The position numbers and the translations under genes were made by a program. A stretch of 64,000 nt of DNA. Origin: Bordetella genomosp. 9. Its GTDB lineage: Bacteria; Pseudomonadota; Gammaproteobacteria; Burkholderiales; Burkholderiaceae_B. The stretch is from NCBI RefSeq assembly GCF_002119725.1, contig NZ_CP021109.1, forward strand, positions 3,844,001 through 3,908,000, in the 5' to 3' direction. The number at the start of each line of letters is the position of its first letter. Position 1 is the stretch's first letter. This document shows, in pieces, positions 25,397-34,208 of the stretch. Under the pieces are notes generated by a model. The model did no database searches. It saw nothing but the letters and a program-made list of their open reading frames with translations, and had not been told where the DNA came from.

Positions 25397-26629
25397 TCAG
25401 GAGGGATGCGACCCTTTTTTCTCCACCGCGTGGAGCACCGTTGCATCGATATCCTGCACGCGCGCCACGCCGGTAAGCTTCAGCGTCCGGATCAGCTCTT
25501 CACGGAACAGGAAAAGGGCCCGCTCCGCCCCCGCCTGGCCGGCGACGCTGACGCCATAAAGCATCGGCCGGCCCACCAGGACGCCGCCTGCACCCAGCGC
25601 GAGGGCCTTGACGATGTCCGTGCCGCGCCGCACGCCGCCATCCACGAAAACCGGGATGCGGCCGCCCACCGCGTGCGCGACCCCGGGCAGCGCGTCCAGC
25701 GCGGCCACCGCGCCGTCCAATTGGCGGCCCCCGTGATTGGACACGATCACGCCATCGGCGCCCAGCTGAGCCGCGCGGCGCGCGTCCTCGGGATGCAGCA
25801 CGCCCTTGATCAGCAGCTTGCGAGGCCACGCATCGCGGATTCGGGCAAGGTCCTCCCACACAAAGGCCGGATCGTAGTTCTTGCCCACCGAAGACGCGAT
25901 GGTCGATGCATCCACCGCATCGGGCACGAAGCCGGCCATGTTTTCCAGCGCCGGCAACCCGGCGCGCAGTTGCCGCACAACCCATCCCGGCCGCCGTCCG
26001 AAGTCCAGCACATTGCGCGGCGTGAACCGGAATGGCAAGCCGAAATCATTGCGAAGGTCACGTTCGCGCTTGCCCCCTGTCGGCATGTCGATGGTGATGA
26101 TGAGCGCCTCGTACCCGGCAGCGTGCGCCCTGGAGATGAGGCCGAAAGTGAAATCGCGTTTGCGGAGCATGTATGACTGGAACCACAGCCGCGTGTGCGG
26201 GGCTTCCCGGGCGACCCGTTCAATCGACGACGTGGAAGACGTTGGCAGCGCATAAGGCACACCCGCGTCGCCCGCGGCACGCGCGATCGCCACGTCGCCG
26301 AACGGCCAGCCGTAGCCAATGGCGCCGGTCGGCGCGACCGCCAGCGGCATCGCCGCCGGCCGCCCGAGCAACTGCGTGCCGGTGTCGGGATGCGATACGT
26401 CGACCAGATAGCGCGGCAGCAGCCGCAACCTGTCGATCGCCTCGCGGTTGCCGCGCAACGTGCTTTCGGTTTCCGCGCCGCCATCGTAGAAATCGAAGAT
26501 TGCGCGCGGCAGCGTTCGCGCGGCCAATTCGCGCAGGGCTTCTATCGAGTGGGCGGCGCGCGCCCTTGCCCGTTGGCGGGGACTGGGCTGTGGAAAGGAA
26601 GCGGGCGGCAGATCGGTCTGGTATGACAT
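25397..26629 (-). CDS. FMN-dependent alpha-hydroxy acid dehydrogenase
   Basis: 410 residues of the lactate/mandelate/glycolate oxidase family, which oxidises L-2-hydroxy acids to 2-oxo acids. FMN-site motifs: FDFYDGGAETE near 43, APTGAIG near 97, LWFQSYM near 146, ITIDMPTGGKRERD near 175, LLIKGVLHPEDA near 268 and the active-site SNHGGRQLDG near 293. The last gene of a six-gene operon, 14 bp after an SBP gene. Length is slightly above the usual 380-390, due to an N-terminal 30-residue lead. Substrate not evident. Confidence 0.88.
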   Translation of the reverse strand: MSYQTDLPPASFPQPSPRQRARARAAHSIEALRELAARTLPRAIFDFYDGGAETESTLRGNREAIDRLRLLPRYLVDVSHPDTGTQLLGRPAAMPLAVAPTGAIGYGWPFGDVAIARAAGDAGVPYALPTSSTSSIERVAREAPHTRLWFQSYMLRKRDFTFGLISRAHAAGYEALIITIDMPTGGKRERDLRNDFGLPFRFTPRNVLDFGRRPGWVVRQLRAGLPALENMAGFVPDAVDASTIASSVGKNYDPAFVWEDLARIRDAWPRKLLIKGVLHPEDARRAAQLGADGVIVSNHGGRQLDGAVAALDALPGVAHAVGGRIPVFVDGGVRRGTDIVKALALGAGGVLVGRPMLYGVSVAGQAGAERALFLFREELIRTLKLTGVARVQDIDATVLHAVEKKGSHPS

Positions 26630-26643
26630 GGCGGAAGGAATGG

Positions 26644-27609
26644 CTATTGCTTCTGCTGGCCGGCAGCCGCCAGCAGCTTGCCCCACAAGACGGTTTGATC
26701 GGCCACGTAGCGTGAGAAGTCCGCGGACGTGCGAGGCGTGGGCTGCAAGCCATACTGGCCGAAGTATGCGGCAGTCTCCTGATTGCTCAAGATCTGGACG
26801 AACGCGCGGTTCAACTTGTCGATGATGGCAGGATCGGTTCCGGCCGGCGCGAACAGGCCGCCCCAGGCAACGAATTCGTAGCCGGGCAAGCCGGCCTGCG
26901 CAAGCGGCGGCACCCCGGGCAGCACCGCGGAAGGTTGGCGCGGCGTCACGCCCAGCGCGCGCAGCTTGCCGGCCTCGATATGCGAACGCGTGACCGATAT
27001 GTCGGTAATCATGAAGTCCAGACGGCCGGCCAGCATGTCGTTCATGGCTTGCGGCGTGCCGGCGTAGGGTACATCCACGGCATCGATGCCCGCCTGCTCC
27101 TTGAGCATCTGCGCGGCCACCAGGCTGCCGGAATTCCCGACGCCATAGTTGAGTTGACCCGGCCGCGCCTTTGCGTAATCCAGGAAGCTCCGGACGTCCG
27201 TCACGGGCAGGTCGTGCCGCACCACGAGCACCAGCGGATTCGTCGAAAATTGCGTGATGGCGGCAAAGTCGCGCGATGGGTCGTAGGGCAGCGTCTTGAA
27301 CAGGTGCACGTTGGCGGACTGCGTCGTGTTGGTTCCGACCAGCAGCGTGTAGCCGTCCGGCTTGGCCCGGCTGACATCGGCCGCCGCAATGCTGCCCTGG
27401 GCGCCGCCCTTGTTTTCGACGATGAAAGTCTGCCCCAGCAGCCGGCCGACGCGCTCGCCCATGTAGCGCGCCATGACGTCGGTGGCGCTGCCCGCGGGGA
27501 ATGGCACGACCATGCGGATCGGTCTGCTCGGAAAGTCGTCCCCGGCCTGGGCGCTCGAAACGCCGGCCAGTACGAGGGCGAGGGCCGCTGCCAGTTTCGG
27601 CAAGTTCAT
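26644..27609 (-). CDS. TTT/Bug-type periplasmic solute-binding protein
   Basis: 321 residues with a Sec signal peptide ending about residue 22 (SSAQA). Mature Bug fold signatures: RPIRMVVPFPAGSATDVMAR near 29, VENKGGAQGSIAA near 64, KPDGYTLLVG near 82, LNYGVGNSGS near 155 and GLFAPAGTDPAI near 250. Bug proteins bind carboxylates or other small metabolites. No TctA/TctB membrane partners are in the window. It lies between the FAD oxidase and FMN dehydrogenase genes, so a 2-hydroxy acid ligand is plausible. Confidence 0.88.
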   Translation of the reverse strand: MNLPKLAAALALVLAGVSSAQAGDDFPSRPIRMVVPFPAGSATDVMARYMGERVGRLLGQTFIVENKGGAQGSIAAADVSRAKPDGYTLLVGTNTTQSANVHLFKTLPYDPSRDFAAITQFSTNPLVLVVRHDLPVTDVRSFLDYAKARPGQLNYGVGNSGSLVAAQMLKEQAGIDAVDVPYAGTPQAMNDMLAGRLDFMITDISVTRSHIEAGKLRALGVTPRQPSAVLPGVPPLAQAGLPGYEFVAWGGLFAPAGTDPAIIDKLNRAFVQILSNQETAAYFGQYGLQPTPRTSADFSRYVADQTVLWGKLLAAAGQQKQ

Positions 27610-27637
27610 GAAGCTTGTCTCCTATGGATTATGGTTT

Positions 27638-29107
27638 TCAATCGGGTGGCTGGGACGCGTCCAGCACTTTCCCCGGGTTCAACAGCCCGCTCGGATCGAG
27701 GGCCTGCTTGATACGGCGCATCAGTGCGAGCTCCAGGGCCGGCTTGTAGCGCCGCAACTCCGCCACGCGCAGTCCGCCTATGCCTTGCTCCGCGCTGATC
27801 GACCCGCCCAGCGCGACGACCTCGTCGTGCACCTTGGTCTGGATACCGGGCTCGGCAGCCATCCATGCCGCACGGGACGTCCCCACCGGTCCGAGCAGGT
27901 TGTAATGCAGGTTGCCGTCTCCCAAGTGGCCAAATACGCGCATGCGAAGGCCCGGATGCGCCTGCGCCAATTGCGCGCCATTGCGCCGCACGAAATCGGC
28001 GACGGCCGAGATAGGCAGTGAAATATCGTGCTTGATGCAATATGGCTGTTCGGCCAGCGCCAGGGTGATGTGTTCGCGCAAGGCCCAGAAATCGCGCCGC
28101 TGTGCCGCCGACGCCGCGATGACGGCATCGCTTATCGCGCCCGCCTCCCAGGCTCCGGCAAGCATGGCTTCGAAGTCATCCCCCGACGACGCACACGCGC
28201 GGGTGACCGAGGACTCCAGCAGCGCATACCACTGTACCGCCGGGTCCTGCCGTTCGAAGGGAAGCCTTTGCTGGGGAAATGCCGCCACGACATCTTCCAG
28301 GCAGCCGCGGGCCATCACCTCGAACGCCGTCAAGGTGCTGCCCAATTCGCTCCGTGCGCGCGCGAGCAGGCGTGTGGCGTCCTCCAGGCTGGCCAACGCC
28401 ACCAGGGCCGTATGCTGCGACTGCGGCATCGGATACAGGCGCAGCGTCGCCGCGGTGATGATGCCCAACGTGCCTTCGCTGCCCAGATAAAGATCGCGCA
28501 GATCGTAGCCGGCGTTGTCCTTGCGCAAGCCGCGCAGGCCGTGCCAGATCTCGCCTTCGGCCGTGACCACTTCCAGTCCCAGCGTCAGCTCGCGCGCATT
28601 GCCATAGCGCAGCACCTGGGTGCCGCCCGCGTTCGTGGCCAGATTGCCTCCGATGGTGCAACTGCCTTCCGCGCCCAGCGATAGCGGAAACAGGCGGTTG
28701 TGCCGGCGCGCGGCCTCCTGCACGGCTTGCAGCACGCAGCCGGCCTCGACCGTGATGGTGTCGTTGTCCGCGTCGATCGCGCGGATGCGATTCAGGCGCG
28801 CCAGGCTCAATACCAGCGCGCGGCCCGATGTGTCCGGTGTCGCGCCGGCGACCTGCCCGGTGTTGCCGCCCTGCGCCACGATTGGAACGCCATGCGCGGC
28901 GCACAGGCGGACCAGGGCGGCGACTTCCTCACGGTTTGCGGGGCGCGCCACGGCGATGGCGCGGCCGGTCCGCTTGCGCCGCCAGTCCGTCAGATAAGGC
29001 GCCGCGGCGTCGCCGGTCAGCACATTGCCGCCGCCCACCACGGCGATCAGCGCTGCCACGAATTCCTGCGGCGAAGGCATGCCCGCCGGGTGGTTCGGGG
29101 CGGCCAT
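27638..29107 (-). CDS. FAD-linked 2-hydroxyacid oxidase/dehydrogenase (GlcD/D-LDH type)
   Basis: 489 residues. N-terminal PCMH-type FAD domain: VAQGGNTGQVAGATPD near residue 73, GAEGSCTIGGNLATNAGGTQVLRYGN near 145 and LYLGSEGTLGIIT near 193. The C-terminal oxidase domain has HLGDGNLHYN near 393 and the end motif EQGIGGLR with NPGKVL. Enzymes of this family oxidise D-2-hydroxy acids such as D-lactate, glycolate or 2-hydroxyglutarate. The start at 29107 follows the dehydrogenase stop by 2 bp; the next gene follows after 28 bp. Confidence 0.9.
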   Translation of the reverse strand: MAAPNHPAGMPSPQEFVAALIAVVGGGNVLTGDAAAPYLTDWRRKRTGRAIAVARPANREEVAALVRLCAAHGVPIVAQGGNTGQVAGATPDTSGRALVLSLARLNRIRAIDADNDTITVEAGCVLQAVQEAARRHNRLFPLSLGAEGSCTIGGNLATNAGGTQVLRYGNARELTLGLEVVTAEGEIWHGLRGLRKDNAGYDLRDLYLGSEGTLGIITAATLRLYPMPQSQHTALVALASLEDATRLLARARSELGSTLTAFEVMARGCLEDVVAAFPQQRLPFERQDPAVQWYALLESSVTRACASSGDDFEAMLAGAWEAGAISDAVIAASAAQRRDFWALREHITLALAEQPYCIKHDISLPISAVADFVRRNGAQLAQAHPGLRMRVFGHLGDGNLHYNLLGPVGTSRAAWMAAEPGIQTKVHDEVVALGGSISAEQGIGGLRVAELRRYKPALELALMRRIKQALDPSGLLNPGKVLDASQPPD

Positions 29108-29109
29108 GC

Positions 29110-30063
29110 TCAAGCGTCCTCGATCGGCGTGAGCAGCCTGCCTGTCTCCAGGAAAGCGATGGCGTTGTCGACAACGAGCCGCGACATGTCGGCGCGTGTC
29201 TCGTGCGTCGCGCTGCCCACGTGCGGCATCAGCGCGACCTGATCCATGGATCGCAGCGGCTCTGGTACGGCCGGCTCGTGTTCCAGCACGTCCAGACCGG
29301 CGCCGCCCAGCTCGCCACGCTCCAGCGCCTGCACAAGCGCGGCCTCGTCCACGACGGATCCCCGGGCGATGTTGACCAGAATGCCGGCGGGCCCAAGCGC
29401 CCGCAGAATGGGGGCGTCGATAAGGTGATGGGTCTGTGCGCCGCCCGGGCAAGCCAGGACCAGGAAGTCCGACCATTCCGCCAGGGCTTTGAGCGATGGC
29501 TCGAAGGTATGGCTGGTGTCCGTGCGGGGCCGGCGGTTGTGATAGCGGATATCCATGCCGAATCCGCGCCCGCGCTCGGCAATGGCGCGGCCGATGCGTC
29601 CCATGCCGACGATTCCCAATCGCCTGCCCCATACGCGGGTGGACAGAGGAAAGGCGCCGATGCTGCGCCACTGCCCCGTCTTGACGTAACGATCGCCAAC
29701 GTGCGTCCGGCGGGCGGCGGTAAGCAGCAGCGCCCATGCAAGATCGGCGACGCAGTCGTCGAGCACCTCGGGCGTATTGCTCGCGACGATGCCGCGTTGC
29801 CGGGCATACGCAAGATCCAACGTCTCGTATCCGACGCCCCAGCTGCAGACCGCACGCAAGCCCGGCAAGGCGTCGATCATCTCGCGCTTCAGGCCCTTGC
29901 GGACGGAGGTGACCGCCACGGTGGCCCGCGGCGCCTCGCGCAGCGCCCCGGCGACATCGTCATGGCCGTCCAGATACAGCACGCGGAATCGCTTCGCCAG
30001 GGCCGCATCCATCGCGGCCCCCATCGAAGCGAGCTGGACGATCTGGTAATCGATATCCGGCAT
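29110..30063 (-). CDS. NAD(P)-dependent D-2-hydroxyacid dehydrogenase
   Basis: 317 residues. Two-domain D-isomer 2-hydroxyacid dehydrogenase with the nucleotide motif GIVGMGRIGRAIAERG near residue 150, the substrate arginine in NIARGSVVDE near 232, the glutamate in EHEP near 262 and the catalytic histidine in LMPHVGSAT near 280. It resembles glyoxylate/hydroxypyruvate reductases. It starts 4 bp after the RraA-family gene and ends 2 bp before the FAD oxidase gene, clearly one operon. Confidence 0.9.
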   Translation of the reverse strand: MPDIDYQIVQLASMGAAMDAALAKRFRVLYLDGHDDVAGALREAPRATVAVTSVRKGLKREMIDALPGLRAVCSWGVGYETLDLAYARQRGIVASNTPEVLDDCVADLAWALLLTAARRTHVGDRYVKTGQWRSIGAFPLSTRVWGRRLGIVGMGRIGRAIAERGRGFGMDIRYHNRRPRTDTSHTFEPSLKALAEWSDFLVLACPGGAQTHHLIDAPILRALGPAGILVNIARGSVVDEAALVQALERGELGGAGLDVLEHEPAVPEPLRSMDQVALMPHVGSATHETRADMSRLVVDNAIAFLETGRLLTPIEDA

Positions 30064-30067
30064 CGCT

Positions 30068-30742
30068 TCAGCCCTGGCTCGTCTTGTTCGGGATATAGCC
30101 GGCCTTCGCCGCGGCCTCTGCGAACGGGACGCCCGCGCGCACGCCCTTTTCCACGCGTTCGTCCACTTCCAGCAGTTCTTCCGCCGCTTCCAGCACGCGC
30201 TGGATCTGGCCCCGCGGCACGACGACGATGCCGGTATCGTCGCCAATGACCACATCGCCCTGTTGAACGCGGACGCCGCCCAGCACGACCGGCGCGCCCA
30301 TCTCCTGCAGTCGCAGACGGGTCTTGCCCGTCACCGGGCTGACGTGCCGGCTGGCCAGCCACAGTCCCGCTGCCCGGATCTCGTCGACATCCCGGCACGC
30401 GCCATCGATCAGCACCGCCGTGGCGCCGCGCATCGCGGCGGCCGTCGAGGCAATGCCGCCAAAAGTCGAGATCGCCTGGCCCCCCACATCCACCACCAGC
30501 ACCTTGCCCGGCGCGGTGGCGGCCACCAGCCGCCCGACCGCGAAGTCGGCCTTGTCGAAATCGCCCAATTTGCCGCTGACGTGCCGGGCCGTCACGGCTT
30601 CGCCCACGATGCGGCCCTGGCCCGCGCGCTGCGTGATACCGCGGACGACCCCTTCGATACCCAGCGTATCAAGGGCATCGGACCAGGTGCTGCTGGCGAT
30701 GGCCGCGCATCGCGCCAGCAATTCGGGAGAAAGTACTTCCAT
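30068..30742 (-). CDS. RraA/HMG-aldolase-family protein
   Basis: 224 residues of the RraA-like fold. The pattern DGACRDVDEI near residue 120, with the Arg-Asp pair used for pyruvate and metal binding in class II pyruvate aldolases, suggests a 4-hydroxy-4-methyl-2-oxoglutarate or oxaloacetate decarboxylase-type enzyme rather than the RNase E inhibitor RraA. VVDVGGQAISTFGGI near 90 and GDVVIGDDTGIVVVP near 175 are conserved family segments. GAGGAG precedes ATG 30742 by eight bases. Its place in a hydroxyacid operon supports an enzymatic role. Confidence 0.85.
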   Translation of the reverse strand: MEVLSPELLARCAAIASSTWSDALDTLGIEGVVRGITQRAGQGRIVGEAVTARHVSGKLGDFDKADFAVGRLVAATAPGKVLVVDVGGQAISTFGGIASTAAAMRGATAVLIDGACRDVDEIRAAGLWLASRHVSPVTGKTRLRLQEMGAPVVLGGVRVQQGDVVIGDDTGIVVVPRGQIQRVLEAAEELLEVDERVEKGVRAGVPFAEAAAKAGYIPNKTSQG

Positions 30743-30753
30743 GGATCTGCTCC

Positions 30754-31770
30754 TCAATCGACGCGTGCGCCCGACAAACGCACGCCTTCGTTCCAGTTCT
30801 TCAGTTCGTCGGCGATAAATGCTTGGAATTCCTGCGGGGTGCTGTTGTTGACCTCGGCGCCCATGTCCACAAGCTGCCTGTTGAGCGCGGGGTCTGCGAC
30901 CGCGGTATGCATGGCTTCGTGGATGCGCGCGCGAATGGCCGGGTCCAGGCCCGCGGGCGCGAACATGCCGAACCAGGTTGCAAAATGGAAGTCCGGCAAG
31001 CCGGCCTCCGCCATGGTCGGCACATCCTGGATGGCCGCCACGCGCTTGCCGTGCGCCAGCGCGATGGCGCGCAGCTTGCCGGCCTTGATGTGAGGCAGCG
31101 CGGCCGAGAGCGTGACGAAGGCCATCTGCACTTGGCCGCCGACCAGATCGGTCAGCATCGGCGTGTCCCCGCGATACGGAATGTGCACCAGCCGGACGCC
31201 CGTACGCTCGGTGAACATGGCGCCGGTCAGGTGGCCGGGCGTGCCGTTGCCGCTGGACGCCATGGTCAGCCCATTGGGCTGCTGCTTGCCGTATGCGATC
31301 AGGCTTTTCAAGTCCTTCACCGGCACGCCATTGGCCGTCACAAGTACCAGCGGAATCGTGGCGCTGAGCGAGATGGGCGTGAAATCCTTGATGGGGTCGT
31401 AGTTCAGCCTGGCGTAAAGACTCGCGCTGATGGTGTGCGACGCCGTCGTCATGAACAGCGTGTAGCCGTCGGGCGAAGTCCGCGACATCTGTTCGGCGGC
31501 CAGGGTGGTGCCGGCGCCAGGCTGATTGCGGATGATCACGGCTTGCTTCCACTGCGCCGCCATTTTTTCCGCCACCAGGCGCGCGATGACATCCGTGGCG
31601 CCGCCGGGCGGAAACGGCACCACGACGGTAACGGGCTTGCCGGGATAGTGTGCGGCGGAAGCTGCGCCGACGGGTGATGCGGATGCGTCGGATGCTGCGG
31701 ATGCGGCCGTCGCAGCCAGCGGCGCGCAGAATGCGCACAGCATTGCCAGCCGCCGAAAAAGGCGTCTCAT
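30754..31770 (-). CDS. TTT/Bug-type periplasmic solute-binding protein, first gene of the operon
   Basis: 338 residues. Signal peptide of about 26 residues (LCAFCAPLAATAASA), then KPVTVVVPFPPGGATDVIARL near 46, NQPGAGTTLAAEQM near 82, SPDGYTLFMTTASHT near 99, MASSGNGTPGHLTG near 170 and FAPAGLDPAIRA near 272. GAGGAG seven bases before ATG 31770 fixes the start. It is divergent from the LysR gene and heads a leftward operon of six genes separated by 2-28 bp. Confidence 0.9.
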   Translation of the reverse strand: MRRLFRRLAMLCAFCAPLAATAASAASDASASPVGAASAAHYPGKPVTVVVPFPPGGATDVIARLVAEKMAAQWKQAVIIRNQPGAGTTLAAEQMSRTSPDGYTLFMTTASHTISASLYARLNYDPIKDFTPISLSATIPLVLVTANGVPVKDLKSLIAYGKQQPNGLTMASSGNGTPGHLTGAMFTERTGVRLVHIPYRGDTPMLTDLVGGQVQMAFVTLSAALPHIKAGKLRAIALAHGKRVAAIQDVPTMAEAGLPDFHFATWFGMFAPAGLDPAIRARIHEAMHTAVADPALNRQLVDMGAEVNNSTPQEFQAFIADELKNWNEGVRLSGARVD

Positions 31771-31881
31771 GGTTTGTCTCCTCGTTCTCGTTCTCTTGTC
31801 GGCTTGCGCGAACATCGAGGTCCGCGGCGCAGCGCCCATCCGGGATACCGGTTTGGGCGACGCCCATGGTGAGACCTGGGA

Positions 31882-31905
31882 TTGATAGAATCAAATAGAA
31901 ATTTG
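31882..31905. promoter_or_regulatory. Two overlapping dyads in the SBP-LysR divergent spacer
   Basis: TTGAT-AGA-ATCAA occupies 31882-31894 and CAAAT-AGAA-ATTTG occupies 31892-31905, sharing their middle bases. The spacer between the divergent genes is 225 bp, and these are its clearest AT-rich dyads. They are good candidates for the LysR-type regulator binding site. Confidence 0.5.
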
Positions 31906-31995
31906 TTGGCGAGTGATAGGCATGGGTTAATAATCCCCGCCCATCTGGAGACATCGCCCAAAGGCCCGGCGCACACCCACCATAACGACGAAACA

Positions 31996-32925
31996 ATGGC
32001 GCTCAATATCAAGTACCGGCCGCTCAAGGCCTTCCTGCTCGCCGTTCAAACCCGGTCATTCACGCACGCAGCCGCTCGCCTCGGCGTGACGCAGCCTTCG
32101 TTCACCGCGCTCATCGCCGACCTCGAAGCGGTGCTCGAGGTCAAACTCTTTGAACGCACCACGCGGCACATCGCGCTGACCGCGGCCGGCGTCGAATTCC
32201 GCGATCGCATCGAACGCCCGGTCGCAGACCTGGAAGAAGCCTATCGCAGCATGCTCGACCTTGCGTCGATGCGCCGGGGTGCGGTGGTGATGGGCGCATT
32301 GCCCTCCACTTCGCTCACGCTCGTGCCGCCCGCCCTGGGCGCATTGCGCCGCCAGCATCCGCAATTGCAGATACGCGTCGTCGAAGCCCACAACGACGAA
32401 CTGATTGGCATGCTTCGGCTCAACCAGATCGAGTTCGCACTCGCCACCTTGCTGACCGAAGCGCCGGATTTGAAGTTCGTACCCTTGGTCGCGGACGCCT
32501 TCTTCGCCGTGTATCCCTCGCGTCATGAAGTCGGCGCACTGCGTTCGTTACGCTGGGAGAACCTGATCCCTCTCGATCTGGTGCTGCTCGCGCAGGGCTC
32601 CAGCGCGCGTTACCAGTTCGATCGGGCCGTCTTCGCCGATAAGGCCGCGACAGGGCTGCGCTACGACGTCACCCATATGACCACGGCCGTACGGCTGGTC
32701 AGTCAGGGCCTTGGCGTGGCCGTGCTCCCACGCCTGGCGCTGCCCTCGCTGGGGCTGGGCGCATTGCGCAGCCGTCCCATCGAGGACGCCAGCGCCAGGC
32801 GCACCATAGGCGTTCTGTACCGGCAGGACAGACTGCTGTCCCCGGCCGCGCAAGCGCTTATCGAGACCCTGCGCCAGGCGGCCACGGAGATCGAAAGCGC
32901 CCTTCCCCCTTTGGGACCTGCCTGA
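31996..32925 (+). CDS. LysR-family transcriptional regulator
   Basis: 309 residues. N-terminal helix-turn-helix RPLKAFLLAVQTRSFTHAAARLGVTQPSFTALIADLE-type sequence covers residues 7-45, followed by the co-inducer domain (GALPSTSLTLVPPALG near 95, VRLVSQGLGVAVLPRLAL near 233). The frame is open from 31882, but ATG 31996 gives the normal LysR N-terminus. It is divergent from the hydroxyacid operon and followed by another SBP gene, both probable targets. Confidence 0.9.
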   Translation: MALNIKYRPLKAFLLAVQTRSFTHAAARLGVTQPSFTALIADLEAVLEVKLFERTTRHIALTAAGVEFRDRIERPVADLEEAYRSMLDLASMRRGAVVMGALPSTSLTLVPPALGALRRQHPQLQIRVVEAHNDELIGMLRLNQIEFALATLLTEAPDLKFVPLVADAFFAVYPSRHEVGALRSLRWENLIPLDLVLLAQGSSARYQFDRAVFADKAATGLRYDVTHMTTAVRLVSQGLGVAVLPRLALPSLGLGALRSRPIEDASARRTIGVLYRQDRLLSPAAQALIETLRQAATEIESALPPLGPA

Positions 32926-33104
32926 ATATAGAAACAGCCTAATAATCCCAGAAGAATATCTATTTGTGCCTATTAAACGCGGCGGGCACACTGCCGCCCA
33001 GGCGGTTCCGGCCGCAGCCGCACCGCCGCAGCACCAGGCGCCCTTTCCGCGCGCCACGATCATTAGACGAAGTAGGGCCGCACGACGGCCAGGAGACCCT
33101 TTCC

Positions 33105-34064
33105 ATGTTCCGTATGAAAACTTGGCTCGCCGGCATCGCGGCGGGCGCGATGATGCTCACCGCGCCGACGGCTTTCGCCGCATGGCCGGAGCGTCCGGTC
33201 GAACTCATCGTTGGCTTTGCGGCAGGCGGCGGCACCGACCTCACCGCCCGCACGCTGGCCATGTTCCTGGAAAAGGAATTGGGCGGCTCCGTGGTGGTGG
33301 TCAACAAACCGGGCGCCTCGGGCGCGCTGGCCTTGGGCATGGTGGCCCGCGCGAAGCCCGACGGCTATACGCTCGGCATGACGAACATGCCCGGCCTGCT
33401 GACACTCCCCATCGAGCGCAACACCGGTTTCACCGGCGCTGACTTCACCTATCTCGCGACCCTCGTGCGCGATCCCAGCGCCTTCAGCGTCAAAGCCGAC
33501 TCGCCCTACAAGTCGCTGCAGGAACTCATCGCCGCCGTCCGCGCCAAGCCCGGCCTGATCAGCTACGGATCCACCGGCGTCGGCACCGACGATCACCTGG
33601 CGCTGGTGATGTTCGAAACCGCGACCGGAACCAAGATGAACCACGTCCCCTTCAATGGCGCCGGGCCGCTGCGCAATTCCGTGCTGGGCGGCCACGCCGA
33701 CGTGGGCGGCATGAACCTGGGCGAGGCCATGCCATACAGTGGCGACAAGCTGCGCATCCTCGCTCAAGCCAGCGAAAAGCGTTCCCCGCTGGCGCCCGAC
33801 GTTCCCACCTTCAAGGAACAGGGCGTGGACCTGGTGTTCGCCTCCGAACGCGGCGTGATCGGCCCCAAGGGGCTGCCGCCCGAGGTCGAGAAAAAGCTGG
33901 CCGACGCGCTCGCGCACATTGCCGACGACCCCGAATTCCAGAAGAAGATGTTGCAGCAGTTCACGGAAATGGACTACCTGCCCGGCGACAAGTGGCAGGC
34001 CCGTCTGCAGGCGGCGGACGCACAGTTCCGCGCGATGTGGGCCCGGCAGAAATGGGTCGATTGA
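33105..34064 (+). CDS. TTT/Bug-type periplasmic solute-binding protein
   Basis: 319 residues with a signal peptide ending near residue 25 (LTAPTAFAA). Bug motifs: RPVELIVGFAAGGGTDLTART near 30, NKPGASGALALGMVARAKPDGYTLGM near 66 and GVIGPKGLPPEVEKK near 255. AGGAG nine bases before ATG 33105 sets the start. The 179-bp spacer after lysR contains AT-rich sequence that may hold its own promoter. It ends before a strong terminator. Confidence 0.88.
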   Translation: MFRMKTWLAGIAAGAMMLTAPTAFAAWPERPVELIVGFAAGGGTDLTARTLAMFLEKELGGSVVVVNKPGASGALALGMVARAKPDGYTLGMTNMPGLLTLPIERNTGFTGADFTYLATLVRDPSAFSVKADSPYKSLQELIAAVRAKPGLISYGSTGVGTDDHLALVMFETATGTKMNHVPFNGAGPLRNSVLGGHADVGGMNLGEAMPYSGDKLRILAQASEKRSPLAPDVPTFKEQGVDLVFASERGVIGPKGLPPEVEKKLADALAHIADDPEFQKKMLQQFTEMDYLPGDKWQARLQAADAQFRAMWARQKWVD

Positions 34065-34158
34065 GGGTGAAGCACCCTCGATGAAAGCGAGCGGTCAAGC
34101 TGCGGCACGTTCAAGGCAATCAGGACGTTCAGGCTGCCGCTTGCCGGTCTTCCGAGCC

Positions 34159-34190
34159 AAAAAAAGCCCCGTGAGGGGCTTTTTCCTTTT
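34159..34190. terminator. Bidirectional rho-independent terminator
   Basis: Ten-base arms AAAAAGCCCC (34161-34170) and GGGGCTTTTT (34175-34184) around a 4-base loop, with A-runs on the left and further T-runs on the right. It serves the SBP gene from the left and the oxidoreductase operon from the right. Confidence 0.9.
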
Positions 34191-34208
34191 TTGGATCGCC
34201 GCGGACGG

